Shown here in pieces: positions 1-10,988 of a stretch of 64,000 nucleotides of DNA. The notes beneath the pieces are model-generated. The model did no database searches, was not told the origin of the DNA, and worked only from the letters and a program-made list of their open reading frames with translations. Source of the DNA: Pocillopora verrucosa (Eukaryota; Cnidaria; Anthozoa; Scleractinia; Pocilloporidae); NCBI RefSeq assembly GCF_036669915.1, contig NC_089320.1, positions 7,267,440 to 7,331,439 of the forward strand, read 5' to 3'. Positions within the stretch are counted from its first letter, which is position 1, and each line of letters opens with the position of its first letter. The position numbers were made by a program, and so were the translations under genes.

Positions 1-540
1 ACTGGAATACAACAGTTAACTCCTGCTGAGAAACTGAGAACAGCTGAGAGGGGCTGGAAAATAACGGTGCTGGAATACAAGAGTTATCCATTGCTGGAAT
101 TCAGAAACAGGAAACTTTTAAATACTATGCTAAAATACACTGAGCGTGCAATAATATCTTCCATTGCCTCAACTCCAGTTACTTGTAGAAAGGTCATCTC
201 TGAACCATTAAATAGGATCTGCTTTACTAGTTAAAGTGAGTGGCCAGCTTCTAATTTCTCCTTACAATATCACCCCACATCCCACATGAATCAAGGAAAT
301 GACCAACAACTTATAAAGCTCTTGATTTTTAAACAAATTCTCCTTGTCAACAGCTCAGGAAATGTATAGAGAATGGTATGGAGAATATGCCTACTGATGT
401 TAGGGTGTAAAGGGTTAATCAATAAATGTATGTTAAAGGTAGCAATCATAGATAGCTAGTACCTATTCACAAATACTATATTTTTTTAGTAGATTGTAGC
501 TTCAATGGATGCCAGAAATATGTTTATGAAAAACTGGCAG
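1..540. other. non-coding start of window
   Basis: No supported gene. The first 120 bases contain two imperfect copies of a short CTGGAATACAA-type motif, at about 2 and 70. The rest is AT-rich and unremarkable, and it may be an intron or the upstream part of the small gene that follows. Confidence 0.4.
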
Positions 541-1100
541 ATACTGTTTTGTGCATTGTGCTGGTGAAGACAGCAGTGCAAGAATAGGTGAAGATGGAAT
601 CAAGAAATGCAAAACAGGAGTGAGTCCATTTAGTCCTGGAAAAACCATGGAAGAGGTTTCTGCTGGTTTTGGTGTTGCTTTTCCTGGTGAGTATAAATTA
701 GATTTTGAGGAGGATTATGATGATATGAATGATGATTTATTTGTTCTCCCCCCTCCTCTTTCACCATTAGACATTCAACTACTGGACAAAGACACAGCTG
801 TCAAAGGAAAACAATATTCAAGGTAGTTAATAATTATGTTGACCATTTTCACTCTTTGTCTCTTTGTTTTTGTAAGATGAGTTTTTTGCTACATTGTTCC
901 ATAATTATTTATCTCTATAAACCTTCTTTGTTTTTTGTTATTTGCTACTGAAAGCATTGTGTGCTTTTTTATAGCCAGTGAACCAGATGATGAAGATTTT
1001 GTCCTGTTTGAGCTCCTCAAGCCTCCCAAAGATGCTTCTTATGAGGTATGCAGAATTTTTTAGTGATTTATAGTTTTCTTCTGTTTAGGTTTTCTCTTAC

Positions 1101-1145
<45 letters not shown>

Positions 1146-2098
1146 GCTTAAAACTATGCATGGATGTTCTTGTAACATGCTTAGTAGTTTAGGGGAATAT
1201 CATCATTATCATTATTTTATACTATGCAGAGATGTTCTTGTAACATGCCAAGTAGTTTAGGGGAATATTATTATTATTGTTATTATTATTATTATTATTA
1301 TTGTGACTATTATTACAATTATAATTACTATTGCTTTTGTTTTATGTGTCCTTTGATGACCAGTTTTGGATGTTTTTTATTGCCCTATGTCTGCAATAAA
1401 TTTTAAGGGAAATTATTATAAATACATCTAATGATTGATGTTCCTTCTTTGAGTGCTAAATTTGTTTGTTGGGTTAACAGAAGGATGAGGTTGTTTTCAT
1501 TGTCCCTTGAGTTAATTCATAGCATATTATCATTAACATACAGATACTCAAGGTTAGTGGTACTTCATTAGCAAAGAAGTCCAACCAACCCAATGAAAGT
1601 AGGCCAAATGTGCATTTTAATACCAATTTGGTAAAGACAGTCTTTCATCAGCTGAGTGTCATTAAAGTTTCTTTTCTAATGGAGACTGATTTTCTTCACA
1701 GATTCCAACCCTACAGATTCTCTATTTGAAAGAAGGAAGGAAGGAAGGAAGGTATTCCAAGGCCTTAACGCCATCACCGAGCAATATCTTTTCAAACTAA
1801 GGAAGGAGAAAGGGATAAATGTTCCAAGAGGGTGTTACCATGCAGTGATGACAACAGAAGAAATGGTAAATTTTGATTACTGGAGGCAGGTAAGGATGGG
1901 TAGGTCGAGACAAAGATTTTTCATTACAAGTGGGATAGAGCCTTGGAATTTTGGACCAAGGAGACCACAGATGTGGCAAGTATCTTAAAGCAAGTTGATA
2001 GTGATGGATGGGTCTTATTGAGCATTACAGAACAGCATCATTATGGAATGTGGAGAGACTGGAAATGGAGGCAACTTGAGGAGAAAGACTTTTTGTAA
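541..2098 (+). CDS. unrecognised small multi-exon gene, frame disturbed
   Basis: I do not recognise this protein. The exon model comes from splice signals and codon-like reading. A first segment (open from about 530) ends at 686 before a strong GTGAGT donor. A second exon at 975-1045 follows a TATAG acceptor, joins the first in phase, and is acidic (SEPDDEDFVLFELLKPPKD). A third exon starts at 1702 after TTCTTCACAG. The second exon ends in phase 0, but the long open frame of the third exon (KVFQGLNAITEQYLFKLRK, up to the GTAAGG donor at 1890) is reached only after a frame change at a GGAA repeat. A further coding-like frame, about 1904-2098, ends LEEKDFL-stop and is again in another frame. 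An AATAAA lies at 2104. It could be a recent pseudogene, a polymorphic allele, or a gene with assembly indels. No signal peptide or membrane segment is visible. Confidence 0.4.
1102..1303. repeat. two ATT microsatellites around a 68-bp tandem duplication
   Basis: TTA/ATT trinucleotide runs lie at about 1102-1145 and 1266-1303. Between them a near-identical unit occurs twice, at 1153-1200 and 1221-1268, offset by 68 bases, each ending in AGTAGTTTAGGGGAATAT. The array is inside an intron of the 541-2098 gene. The poly-Leu and poly-Tyr reading frames here are products of the repeat. Confidence 0.8.
1731..1752 (+). repeat. GGAA microsatellite inside a coding-like exon
   Basis: About five GGAA units sit inside the third exon of the small gene. 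The frame entering from the preceding exon differs from the long open frame leaving the repeat. One extra unit (+4) or two fewer units (-8) would bring the two frames into register. Confidence 0.7.
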
Positions 2099-2103
2099 TT
2101 TTA

Positions 2104-2109
2104 AATAAA
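2104..2109 (+). terminator. poly(A) signal
   Basis: AATAAA six bases after the stop codon of the last coding-like exon of the small gene at 541-2098. Its position fits a 3' end. Confidence 0.4.
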
Positions 2110-4140
2110 ATCAGTAAAGGACAGCTATTTGGCACAGTGTAATACTAGTAATTAAACACCTAACAGGTCATGTGTTCACTCTAACAGTTTCAATTGGGTT
2201 TTGAAGCATGCTTACTTCAAGTTATATCCAAAATTCCCCAGCTCCAAATTGTGAATAGTACTTAGACATGGCCAGAGAACATCAATAGAGAATGTGACCT
2301 CTTAAGCATGTTCACATCAGACCCATGAATTTGTCCACAAAACCTCCTTGGGAGTTGTTTAGTTCCAGAGTTTCATATCCAGTGCATTTCCAGAGCAGTA
2401 AAATTTTAAAAAATGACACAAACATTTAAATTGCAAAGAATTTATTTAAAATCTTTACGTTTACAGCAACCCATATAAAAAAGAAATCTTACCAACTATT
2501 ATGAGTGAATGGGTGTATAAAATAGCCTTGACTCCTCAATCTGGTGTCAACTGCTTTATTTTATTCAAAAGTATATAAGGGCAAATTGGAAGGACAGAAA
2601 CAGTTACTTTCTGTAATCTGTCAAATAGTATTGAACAGTTAGAGCCAAATAGTTGCAAGTGATTTAAAGGATAGAATGGATTTATTATGTATTAGTGCAC
2701 TGTAGTCTACTTTATATTTCACAAATTCCAAAAAATCCCCATTTCACCTGAAGTTATTTACTTGAATTATTTGTACTGAAGATGTTTATTTCCATGGAAG
2801 TGTTGCATGTTCAAGTACAACTGAAGGAGTTTTTTTTTTAACTACACATTTGTTTGTTAGATGAGCAATTTAAGCCTGAATTTTGAGTTAGATTAATTAC
2901 GGTTTGCACATGTGGTTAGAAAAAATATTTAGCACCAATCACTCCTGCTTAAATGACACAAAAAAGTGTTTATTTGTTCCAAACACTTACAGTGTAGCCT
3001 ATTTATCAAGATGATTTTATCAACGAAGGACATCATAGCAGGAAAAGTGTGACCAAAATTTATATGAAACATTAAAAAAGGAACAACTAGAGTGATTTTA
3101 CTCAACCCATGAAACAGTATGTAAACAAACCTGTATGACACCAGCACGCATGTTTGATTGTTGGATCACCCCATGTTGTGTGTGGAAAACATGACATAAA
3201 CCAAAAATTTTGTAATGCACAGTAGTTTATGACCAATTTCACCGGTTGGATAAAATCACTCTTTATATTCTGTATATATTCTGCAATATCTTTTTGAGAA
3301 AGAAACTGTGACAAAGCCTTAATTGACTTAGTATTAGCATGAATAATAGTTATTGCTCAATTGTCTCTTTCGTGATGCATGTTAATAGTGACAAGAAAGT
3401 AATGCTTGTTAATATTGTCATCTGTTAAAAATTTAATTAAATCTGAATTACTTAAGTTTGGTTTTCTTTTCTTTTCTCATATAAGCATCCTGCTTTTTGA
3501 GCAGATGTCTCCCTGGAATGAGATCCTTTTGGAATGGCTTCCTTTGCACTCGACTCTAAATATTCTGTTACAAGGTTTTATCTGACGGTGCATAGAACCC
3601 GTAGTCCTCTACGTAGATGTACACTTTGCTTGTCAAGCAAAGATAAATCAATAGTTTGCCGTCAATATATGCACATGCATCTGTGTATACAGCGACTTCT
3701 GGGAAAATTTCCAGTTGTCTGCAAACTTTTTTTTAACGCTAAATTGACTTAAATTCCAAGGGTGTGAGTAATATACAGACCGGTCTCAACAATCAGAACA
3801 TCACAGTGGTGAAACATAGCATCAGAACTTGCAGACTGATAAGTATTTTATAGGGAAGGCTACATTCTCTTTTCCAGCGATAAAAATCTCCTCAGACTCA
3901 GTGATATTTGTCCAATAATCTCCAGGCTTTGTGCAGGGATTCTACAATGTACCGGCTAAAATTATTGACTTCGCCCGAGGGTAACCTTCCGACACCAACC
4001 CCCATCCCAACATTCTTTGACGCGAATAAAGGATGCAATTCCGGCGATCTAACTTACAAATGCGGTAAATCTGTTCATTCCTATGCATTTCCATGTCTTA
4101 AGCGCATTCGAAAATCAAAACAATCAAATAGCTCGTAATG
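2110..4140. other. intergenic, nothing recognised
   Basis: AT-rich sequence with short ORFs on both strands that show no domain, splice context or codon signal that I trust. A 76-residue ORF at 3908-4138 is compositionally unlike its surroundings but has no recognisable family. Confidence 0.4.
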
Positions 4141-5941
4141 TAATGTATTCCAACTTGACATATCTAATATTGACCGCTATTTTCCATTTTCCATTGAATT
4201 CTTACAATTTATCCAGCAAGTAGAATATATCCTAACATGCCAAATCCAATCTTCACCCAAATTTTCCATTTTCTGAACCAACCTACGAGTGGATAATATC
4301 ATAACTTTTCCATATCCAATCTTCATCCCGATTTGTTCAAATAACTCTAGAAAAACGGGGTAAATCGTGACAATTCTTTCCACGAGTGGTTAATATCATG
4401 ACTTGCAATGTCCAATCTGTCCCTGATTTTCCATTTGTTCAACGAATTCTAGAAAACGGGATAAGTTTTGACAATTCATCATGTAAGTGGAATGTAACCT
4501 AAGTTGGGATGTCAAATCTTTACCCCGATTTTCCTTTGTTTTAATGAATTAGTTCTAGAAAAACAGGGTAAACTCTGAGAGTTCATAATACCCTCAGCTC
4601 CCATATGCTATCTTTACTCCGAGTTTCTAATTCTACCATATCAAATCTTTAGCCTAATTTTCCATTTTTTTTCGTTTATTAGAGACAAGTAAGGTAAAAT
4701 CTGACAATTAATTCCACATGTGGGATACATCCTAGCTTTTCATATCAATCAATCTTTACCTCGATTTTCCGTTTGTTGAGTCAATTCTGGAAACGGGGTA
4801 AAATCTGAGTATTCATCCTGTCAATGGAATACATCCTAACTTGTTATATTCAATCTTTGTCCCGGTTCTTTTCATTTTTCCAAGAATTCTGTAAAAATGG
4901 GGTAAAATCAGACAATTCCGATTTTCCATTATTTTCAGAGAATTCTAGAAAAAAAAATTCATCTAATAAAAAGAATATATCCCAACATGCCAAATGAATT
5001 TTCAATGAATTCTGAAAACGGGCTAAATTGTGTCCATTTATCTTAAAATTGGAATAAATTATAACTCGGAACATCCCTCATTTTCCGTTTTTTTCTTATT
5101 AATTCCAGAAAAACGGTGTAAATTCTGAGAATTCATCCCGTATGTGGAATGCATTCTAAGTTTCCATATCCAATCTTCAACCCGATCTTCCATTTTTATT
5201 TCAATGAGTTCCAGAAAAACGGGGTAAGTTATGAGAATTCATACCGTAAGTGGAATATATCCTACGTTGTCATATCCAATCTTTGCCCCGATTTTCCATT
5301 TTTTAACGAGTTAATTCCAAAAAAACAGGGTAAACTCTGAGAATTCATGCTACAAGTGCAGTTCCCGAATGCCATCTTTGCTCAGATTTTCCATTTTTTT
5401 CGTGAATTCTAGAGAACCGGGACAATTTCTTAGAATTCATCCCGCAAGTGGAATATAACCTATCATGTCATGTCAAATCTTTCCTGATTTTCCATTTTTT
5501 TAGTGAATTAATTCCAGAAAAACAGGGTAAACTCTGAGAATTCATGCTACAAGTGGATAATACCTGTAGTTCCCATATGCCATCTTTACTCTGATTTTTT
5601 AATTTTTTTAAAGGAATTATGGAAAAACGGGGCAAATTTTAGTAAATTATCCTCCAACTGGAATATATCCTATTGACCTGCCACATCTAATCTACTTTAC
5701 CCCGATTTTCCATTTTTTTTTAATGATTATAGAAAAACGGGGTTCATTCTGAAAAGTCATCCTCCAAGTGGAATTTATCCTACTGACTTGCCATATCCAA
5801 TCTTTACCAATCTTTACAATCTTTTTTTTTCAATAGGTTGTAGCAAAACTGGGTAAATTCTGAGAGAACATGCTACAAGTAGATAATACCTTTAGTTCCC
5901 ATATGCCATCTTTACCCTAATTTTCCATTTCTTTTTTCAGC

Positions 5942-6260
5942 GATAAATTCTACGATTAGCGCTAATCGTTAGCCCCCAAAAATAAAGCAACGCACAATAA
6001 CTTAATATGTATTTAGACGTTTTTTATAACGCCCGCTTTCAGTTATTATTAACTTCCATGGAAATTAAAAACTTAGGCACACCAACGTGCTATGTAATAT
6101 ACTGTTCCCCGTTAATTGTAGACATTCTCTAAAGAAGTCTCAATTACAGACGAAACGCGTCGGAAATAAACGAGGAGCTTACAACTACAAGAATTGTTTC
6201 TTTGTGCGGCTCGCTAGTCTTACTTAAAAATGAAAAAAAAGGAAAAATTACAAATTTTGA
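5942..6260. mobile_element. unidentified insertion within the satellite
   Basis: About 300 bases with no match to the monomer interrupt the array, and satellite sequence resumes at about 6270. The segment begins beside a perfect 18-bp palindrome at 5952-5969 and contains ACGAAACGCGTCGG and an A-rich right end (near 6228-6255). An inserted mobile element or a translocated fragment both fit. No coding frame or terminal repeat identifies the family. Confidence 0.4.
5952..5969. repeat. perfect 18-bp palindrome
   Basis: ACGATTAGCGCTAATCGT equals its own reverse complement. It marks the left edge of the non-satellite segment. It could be part of an element end or a protein-binding site; the sequence alone does not decide. 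Confidence 0.6.
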
Positions 6261-7404
6261 AAAAAGTTTCTTTTCTTAATGATTCTAGAAAAGCGGGATG
6301 AATTCTGAGAATTCGTCCTTCAAGTGGAATACATCCTAGGTTGCCAAATCCAATCTTTAATCCGATTTTGCACTTTTTTTCTTTTTTTTCAATGAATTCT
6401 AGAATTACGGGGTAAATTTTGAGAATTTGGCCCTCAAGTAGCTAATACCGTAAGTTCCCATATGCTATCTTCACGCCAATTTTCCATTTGATTAGTGAAT
6501 TTTAGAAAAAAAAGAGGTAAATTCTGAGCATTCATGCTACAAGTGGATAATACCCGAAGTTCCCATATGCTATCTGTACCCCTATTTCCCATTTTTTTCC
6601 TGAAAATTCTATAGAATAACGGGATAAAATCTGAGAATTCATCCTTCAAATGGAATAGATCCTAGGTTGTCATATCCAATCTTCAACCCAATTTTCCATT
6701 TTTTTTTTCAATGAATTCTAGATAAACGGGATAAATTCTTTGAATTCATCCCGCAAGTGATAGCAATACGCTAAGTTCCCATATGCCATCTTTACCTCGA
6801 TTTTCCATTTGATCAGTGAATTCGAGAAAGACGGGGTAAATTCTAAGCATTCATACTACAAGTGAATAGTACCCTAAGTTCTCACATGCTATCTTCAACC
6901 CGATTTTCCATTTTTTTTCCCAATGAATTCTAGAAAAACGGGGTAAATTCTGCGAACTCATCCCGCAAGTGATAGCAATACGCTAAGTTCTCATATGCCA
7001 TCTTTACCCCGATTTTCCATTTGATAAGTGAATTCGAGAAAAACGGGGTCAATTCTGAGCATTCATGTTACAAGTGAATAATACCCGAAGTTACCATATG
7101 CTATTTTTACTCCGATTTTCCATTTTTTTCAGTGAATTTGACAAAAAACAGGGTAAAATCTGAAAAGTTATCCTCCAAACGGAATAAATCCCAAGTTGCC
7201 ATATCCAATCTTCAACCCGATTTTCAATTTTTTTCCAATGAATTCTTGAAAAACGGGATAAATTCTGTGAAATTCATCCTTTAGGTGGATTCTATCCTAT
7301 TGACTTTCCATAGCCACCTTTAGCCCCATTTTCGATTTAATTATTGTGTGAATTTGTCATAAACAGGGTAAAATAGGACAAATCCACCCAAAAGTGCAAT
7401 AAAT

Positions 7405-9790
7405 CCTACCATAATTTAGAAACAGTGCTAAAAAAAAAAAACAAACAGCTAAAATCAGCGAAACCGCAATAAAATCACAATCTACTACTTCAATTTTTTT
7501 AACGGAGGGCTCAGTGCGATACGGCAAAAACCAACAGTACTCAAAATAAACAACTGAAGGCCAAACTTCTGTGATTGAAGGAAGACTTCGTGACGCAGAT
7601 AAATAATCACAACTTGGACTTCTCAGTCGATCTCACCTCCGGCAGATCAGGTGAAGTGTCAAAAATATATAATTTTATGTCGACGAAACATAATCTATGA
7701 TCTTCAACTATTAAAGAAAATAAAGGAATTGTGATATGACGCCACATTGTGCTTTTGTCCTCGCTTGTGGCTAAAATGTTGTCATTGAAGTCGCAAGTCG
7801 AGCAATGAAGACTGTAAATAAAGCAAGGCTGCAAATAAAACGTGAACAATAACGCATCCTTTGGTCGAAAGTCGCTTTGTTATTTACGCGCAGCAAATTG
7901 TTCTTCCAAGTTTAGGTTATAACAACGATACAATCACTCTGCGTTAACGAACGATTGAACTTCAAGGAAAGCAATATGAGAGACCAATGATCCGGTCCGC
8001 AGTGATCATGCAAACAGCATGTTTTCCTCAGATCAGTTACCGGAAAATACTGGTCAAATTTTCCACTTATCCCGACCCCCTTGAATGAGTACTTTTGCTT
8101 GAAGACATAACTAGACCCTGTGAGCAGGGTAACTGGGATACCTGGATGGTACTGGATCCGTGGAATCAAGTGTAGTGATACTATGCGTGTCTGACTAGTA
8201 TACTGAAATAGTGAGCTCAAGTCTGGCCAAGGGCATACACCTGTCTCAAAACATAGGCATGCTATGCATGCAAGAGTTATTTTTTGTAGGGTGGGTGGAT
8301 TACTTGAAACATTGTAAGTGGTCTACATTCTTACAAAAGGAAAGAAGATTATTAACGCGGGAAAGAATGAAAATGTCGAATTACCTCACACACAGGTACT
8401 TTGTGGTAGATTATGTGTGTTGTGCGAATAAATGTAACCAAAAATAAACTGTATTGGTGCCACGGATACCTGTTAGTACAAAATGTAGACAGCAGACTGC
8501 AGACCGGATACAAAATATAGACTGCAGAGTGGGTACAAAATGCAGACTGAGAATCTGAAGAGTTTTTACGTCTGGTATATAATAACATGTCATCTTACAG
8601 CTTACCGAGCGTCACGCAATCGCTTTTCCGCGATCAGCCTTCACGATTATTTGCACTATTGTGGAAAATTCCCGGCCCATTTCTTGATGAAAATCGATCG
8701 TAATATAATTTCAAGCCTTCAAAATAGTTGGTTGGTGTGATGTCTGTACAGATTTTACCAATGTAATAAAAGTAGATGACGTGAATAATAGTGATGGTAA
8801 AGCAAGCTTAAAACGGCAACAATCGCCAGAAACTACAACTGATACACAGGGTATGAGTAAGTTTTATTGATTTTACGGGAAAAATCTTCATATTTCGAAA
8901 TATTTATCGTTGTAAATCGACCATATTTCGTTCCCTATACTATTTCTAATGACGTGTTCAAATTTTCAACGGTTCCTGGCATAACTTACTCTGAGTCACA
9001 CAACGCGTAACGCGTTCGTGAATTAATCGTTGGCTCTTTCTCGAGACGTGACCTTGGGTTGCCTGTGACAAGACAATTGCGTAAACAATACTTAACATAA
9101 TAACATTATATACAAAAAACACGGGATTTTGGATCATGTATTTATTAAAAAAGAATATCCATACAACTACAATGGAAACATCTACATCTTTCTGATCGTG
9201 AAATTAATACCATTCGCACTGTTATCGTAGCTACGTTCCCTGGCATCAAGTGAATCCAACATGGCGTCTTTCTTCACAAGCAGTTTGCATCCATTTGAAT
9301 TTTGTTCTTCAGTCTCACGGTAGTAGTGTTGTTCAATAGATTGCATAGAGTATATGCAGTTTGGTTTCAGATTTCAGATTTTGCTTTTTACAACGAGTTA
9401 ACGTTTTCAACTAAGACATTGGCATACTTAGCATACAAGACATACAAGGCATTCAATGCTTTCATGGCTTTCAAGCGTTCACGATTCAGTCCGTTCCAAA
9501 ATTACCGCTCAATAACATCTTTTTGTGTGGATTGGCCGCGAACAATACGACTTGTGTATGCGTCTATAGGTATTTTGAGCGTTTGCGCCATAATGCTCCA
9601 GATGATCGTAATCCAAACACATTGAAATACAAAACGACTGACAAAAGAGTTTTATGGGCAAAAATCTCGTGTTCGTCATGTGACCCGGCCCTGTCCGTGC
9701 ATGACAACGTCAATCATCATCAAGATAGCACGCGTGTTCAGCATGTGAATACCTCATTGGATCACAGTTAGTTGTCATGGTGTTGAGGGC
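7405..9790. other. intergenic with repeat fragments
   Basis: No gene is supported. A 102-residue minus-strand ORF (7912-8220) and its neighbours look like repeat-derived sequence but were not assigned to a family. An ATGGCG in a reasonable start context (about 9260) opens a 20-codon frame that runs to a possible GTAGTA donor; this is too weak to call a first exon. Confidence 0.35.
8470..8545. repeat. short interspersed tandem motif (TACAAAATG..AGACTGCAGA)
   Basis: Three imperfect copies of a 20-30 base unit built from GTACAAAATG and AGACTGCAGA occur side by side. Similar motifs recur in coral sequence as I remember it, but I could not check this. Confidence 0.5.
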
Positions 9791-9793
9791 CCA

Positions 9794-9900
9794 ATGACCT
9801 CTGGGTACTATTGCGCAATTTTTCCATTTTGTGGCGGAGAAAAAAAAAAAAAAAAAAGACGACAAAAAAACAAAGGCATTTTATGACTGGGCTACCACAG
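9794..9900 (+). pseudogene. possible first exon of a THAP-type protein
   Basis: An ATG at 9794 opens a frame starting MTSGYYCAIFPFCGG and running into a long lysine stretch encoded by an 18-base A run. Two cysteines near an N-terminal Met, followed downstream by the rest of a THAP finger (10466 onward), fit the N-terminal part of that C2CH domain. The C-x5-C spacing is one longer than the usual C-x2-4-C, and the A run would often be unstable. The two parts are separated by an inserted inverted-repeat element. This is an inference from position and motif only. Confidence 0.3.
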
Positions 9901-10169
9901 GTATCCCAGTAACTACAACGGAGTCTCTTAACCAGTCTCAAACCGCGTGTCGCTCGATAGATCGCAGGATATGATTGGCCACTGTATCACATTACGTCAG
10001 AGGACATATCTGCAATAAGAGGACATAAGTGCAACGGTACAGCCATGTTTCTGGCAAATTTGTCGAGTTTAGTTCGTGAATTCGGGACTTTTTAGGAGTA
10101 TGTTTTCGGTCGAATTCGAAAAAAAAGAAGAAGAGTGACAGAAGAAGAGCAAAGAATGATTTATACTGC

Positions 10170-10988
10170 TAATGCGGGTATCAGCGGCCATCCCGAGGGG
10201 TCGACCCCCGGGCAACCCAAGGGCAACCCACGGGCTTAGCAGGGGATTTGTAGCAAAGGCATGCCCCGCACGCGGGGCATTAGAGCGCTTTTGCGTTTTT
10301 GGTAAAATACCCCGGGGCCATACCCACGGGATTTGTACGTAATCTGCTGTCTCAACGATCAGCGGTTTGCGGTTTTCGCCACAGGACAAGCAAGGTCGCT
10401 CGCTCGATGTTCTTCTAGCCCTCGAGGTAAGTCATACCATTATCATTCAAATTGGCCGCTGATACCCGAATAAAGAAACGACCTGATCTCAGTTATTTTT
10501 GCTTTCCTACAAGGCCCAATGAGCGTAAGAAGAGGGAGGTTTTCTGTAAGCGAGCGGATAAAAAATTCAAGACACTCGGCGATCCAAGAATCTGTTCGTT
10601 GCATTTTAAGGAAAGCGACATCGAGATTTCAATTTCATACGGTTAGTTCGCATTCGAAGCGTCTTGCCGATAGGAAGAGACAGTGTGATGAACAACCGCA
10701 AGCCAAGAAAGTTTGCCCCAGAAAGCTCGAATTTGAGGACTCCATATAGACTTGTGTGGATTTTAGTGCTGATGTGGCTTCAGTAAACCATGATCACTCG
10801 TACTTTTGCATCGAGGAACAGGCAACACCGACCATATGTTGCCCAGGTTGCTCCAGGGGTGGGGGTATTTGTCCCAATTTTTAGCCCTAACCGAGGGGCT
10901 TTAGCATGTATTTGTCACGGCAGCTGTGACAAATGCCCGTGGGTGCCCGGGGGTCGACCCCTCGGGATGGCCGCTGATACCCGCATTA
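10170..10988. mobile_element. inverted-repeat DNA element carrying a THAP fragment
   Basis: The left arm 10170-10214 and right arm 10944-10988 are perfect 45-base inverted repeats (the left arm begins TAATGCGGGTATCAGCGGCC). A third, partial copy of the right-arm sequence lies at 10453-10468. The sequence inside the arms is GC-rich near the ends, with short palindromes, while the middle (10466-10850) is THAP-like coding sequence. Two readings are possible: two oppositely oriented MITEs of one family on either side of a THAP remnant, or one 819-bp non-autonomous element that captured it. No clear target-site duplication was found. Confidence 0.65.
10466..10850 (+). pseudogene. THAP zinc-finger remnant
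   Basis: The frame through 10646 contains LSYFCFPTRPNERKKR, then RICSLHFKESD. This is the second half of a THAP (C2CH) DNA-binding domain: the conserved FP motif, the basic helix and the final Cys-x2-His. After 10640 the coding signal moves to another frame (KRLADRKRQCDEQ, then KLEFEDS), meets a TAG at 10747, and reads on as DFSADVASVNHDHS and CCPGCSRG until the inverted-repeat element begins near 10855. THAP domains occur in DNA-binding proteins and in P-element-like transposases; which one this came from cannot be told. The frame change plus a stop make it a pseudogene unless an intron (GTTAGT at about 10640) removes them. Confidence 0.6.

Larger units (their letters stand above)
4145..7400. 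repeat. degenerate satellite/minisatellite array
   Basis: About 3.2 kb of tandem monomers, each roughly 100-130 bp. The unit reads approximately: GAATTCATCC, CAAGTGGAAT, ATATCCTAAGT, CCATATCCAATC, then CCCCGATTTTCCATTTTTTT, then AATGAATTCTAGAAAAACGGG and a GTAAATTCTGA tail. Measured spacings between GATTTTCC cores near the left end are about 102, 129 and 107 bases. Divergence between monomers is high, so this is an old array. Frequent GAATTC sites would give an EcoRI ladder. Short ORFs inside it arise from the repeats. One segment near 5942-6260 is unrelated to the monomer. Confidence 0.9.

Noticed and set aside
1048-1406. Poly-Leu and poly-Tyr ORFs
   Set aside because: Translations of ATT microsatellites in an intron, not genes.
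4145-7400. Regular repeats resembling a CRISPR array
   Set aside because: The whole 100-130 base unit repeats, with no unique spacers, and the sequence is clearly eukaryotic; it is a satellite.
10069-10389. 106-residue minus-strand ORF
   Set aside because: Mostly the translation of the GC-rich inverted-repeat arm; the MAADTRI start recurs wherever the arm occurs.
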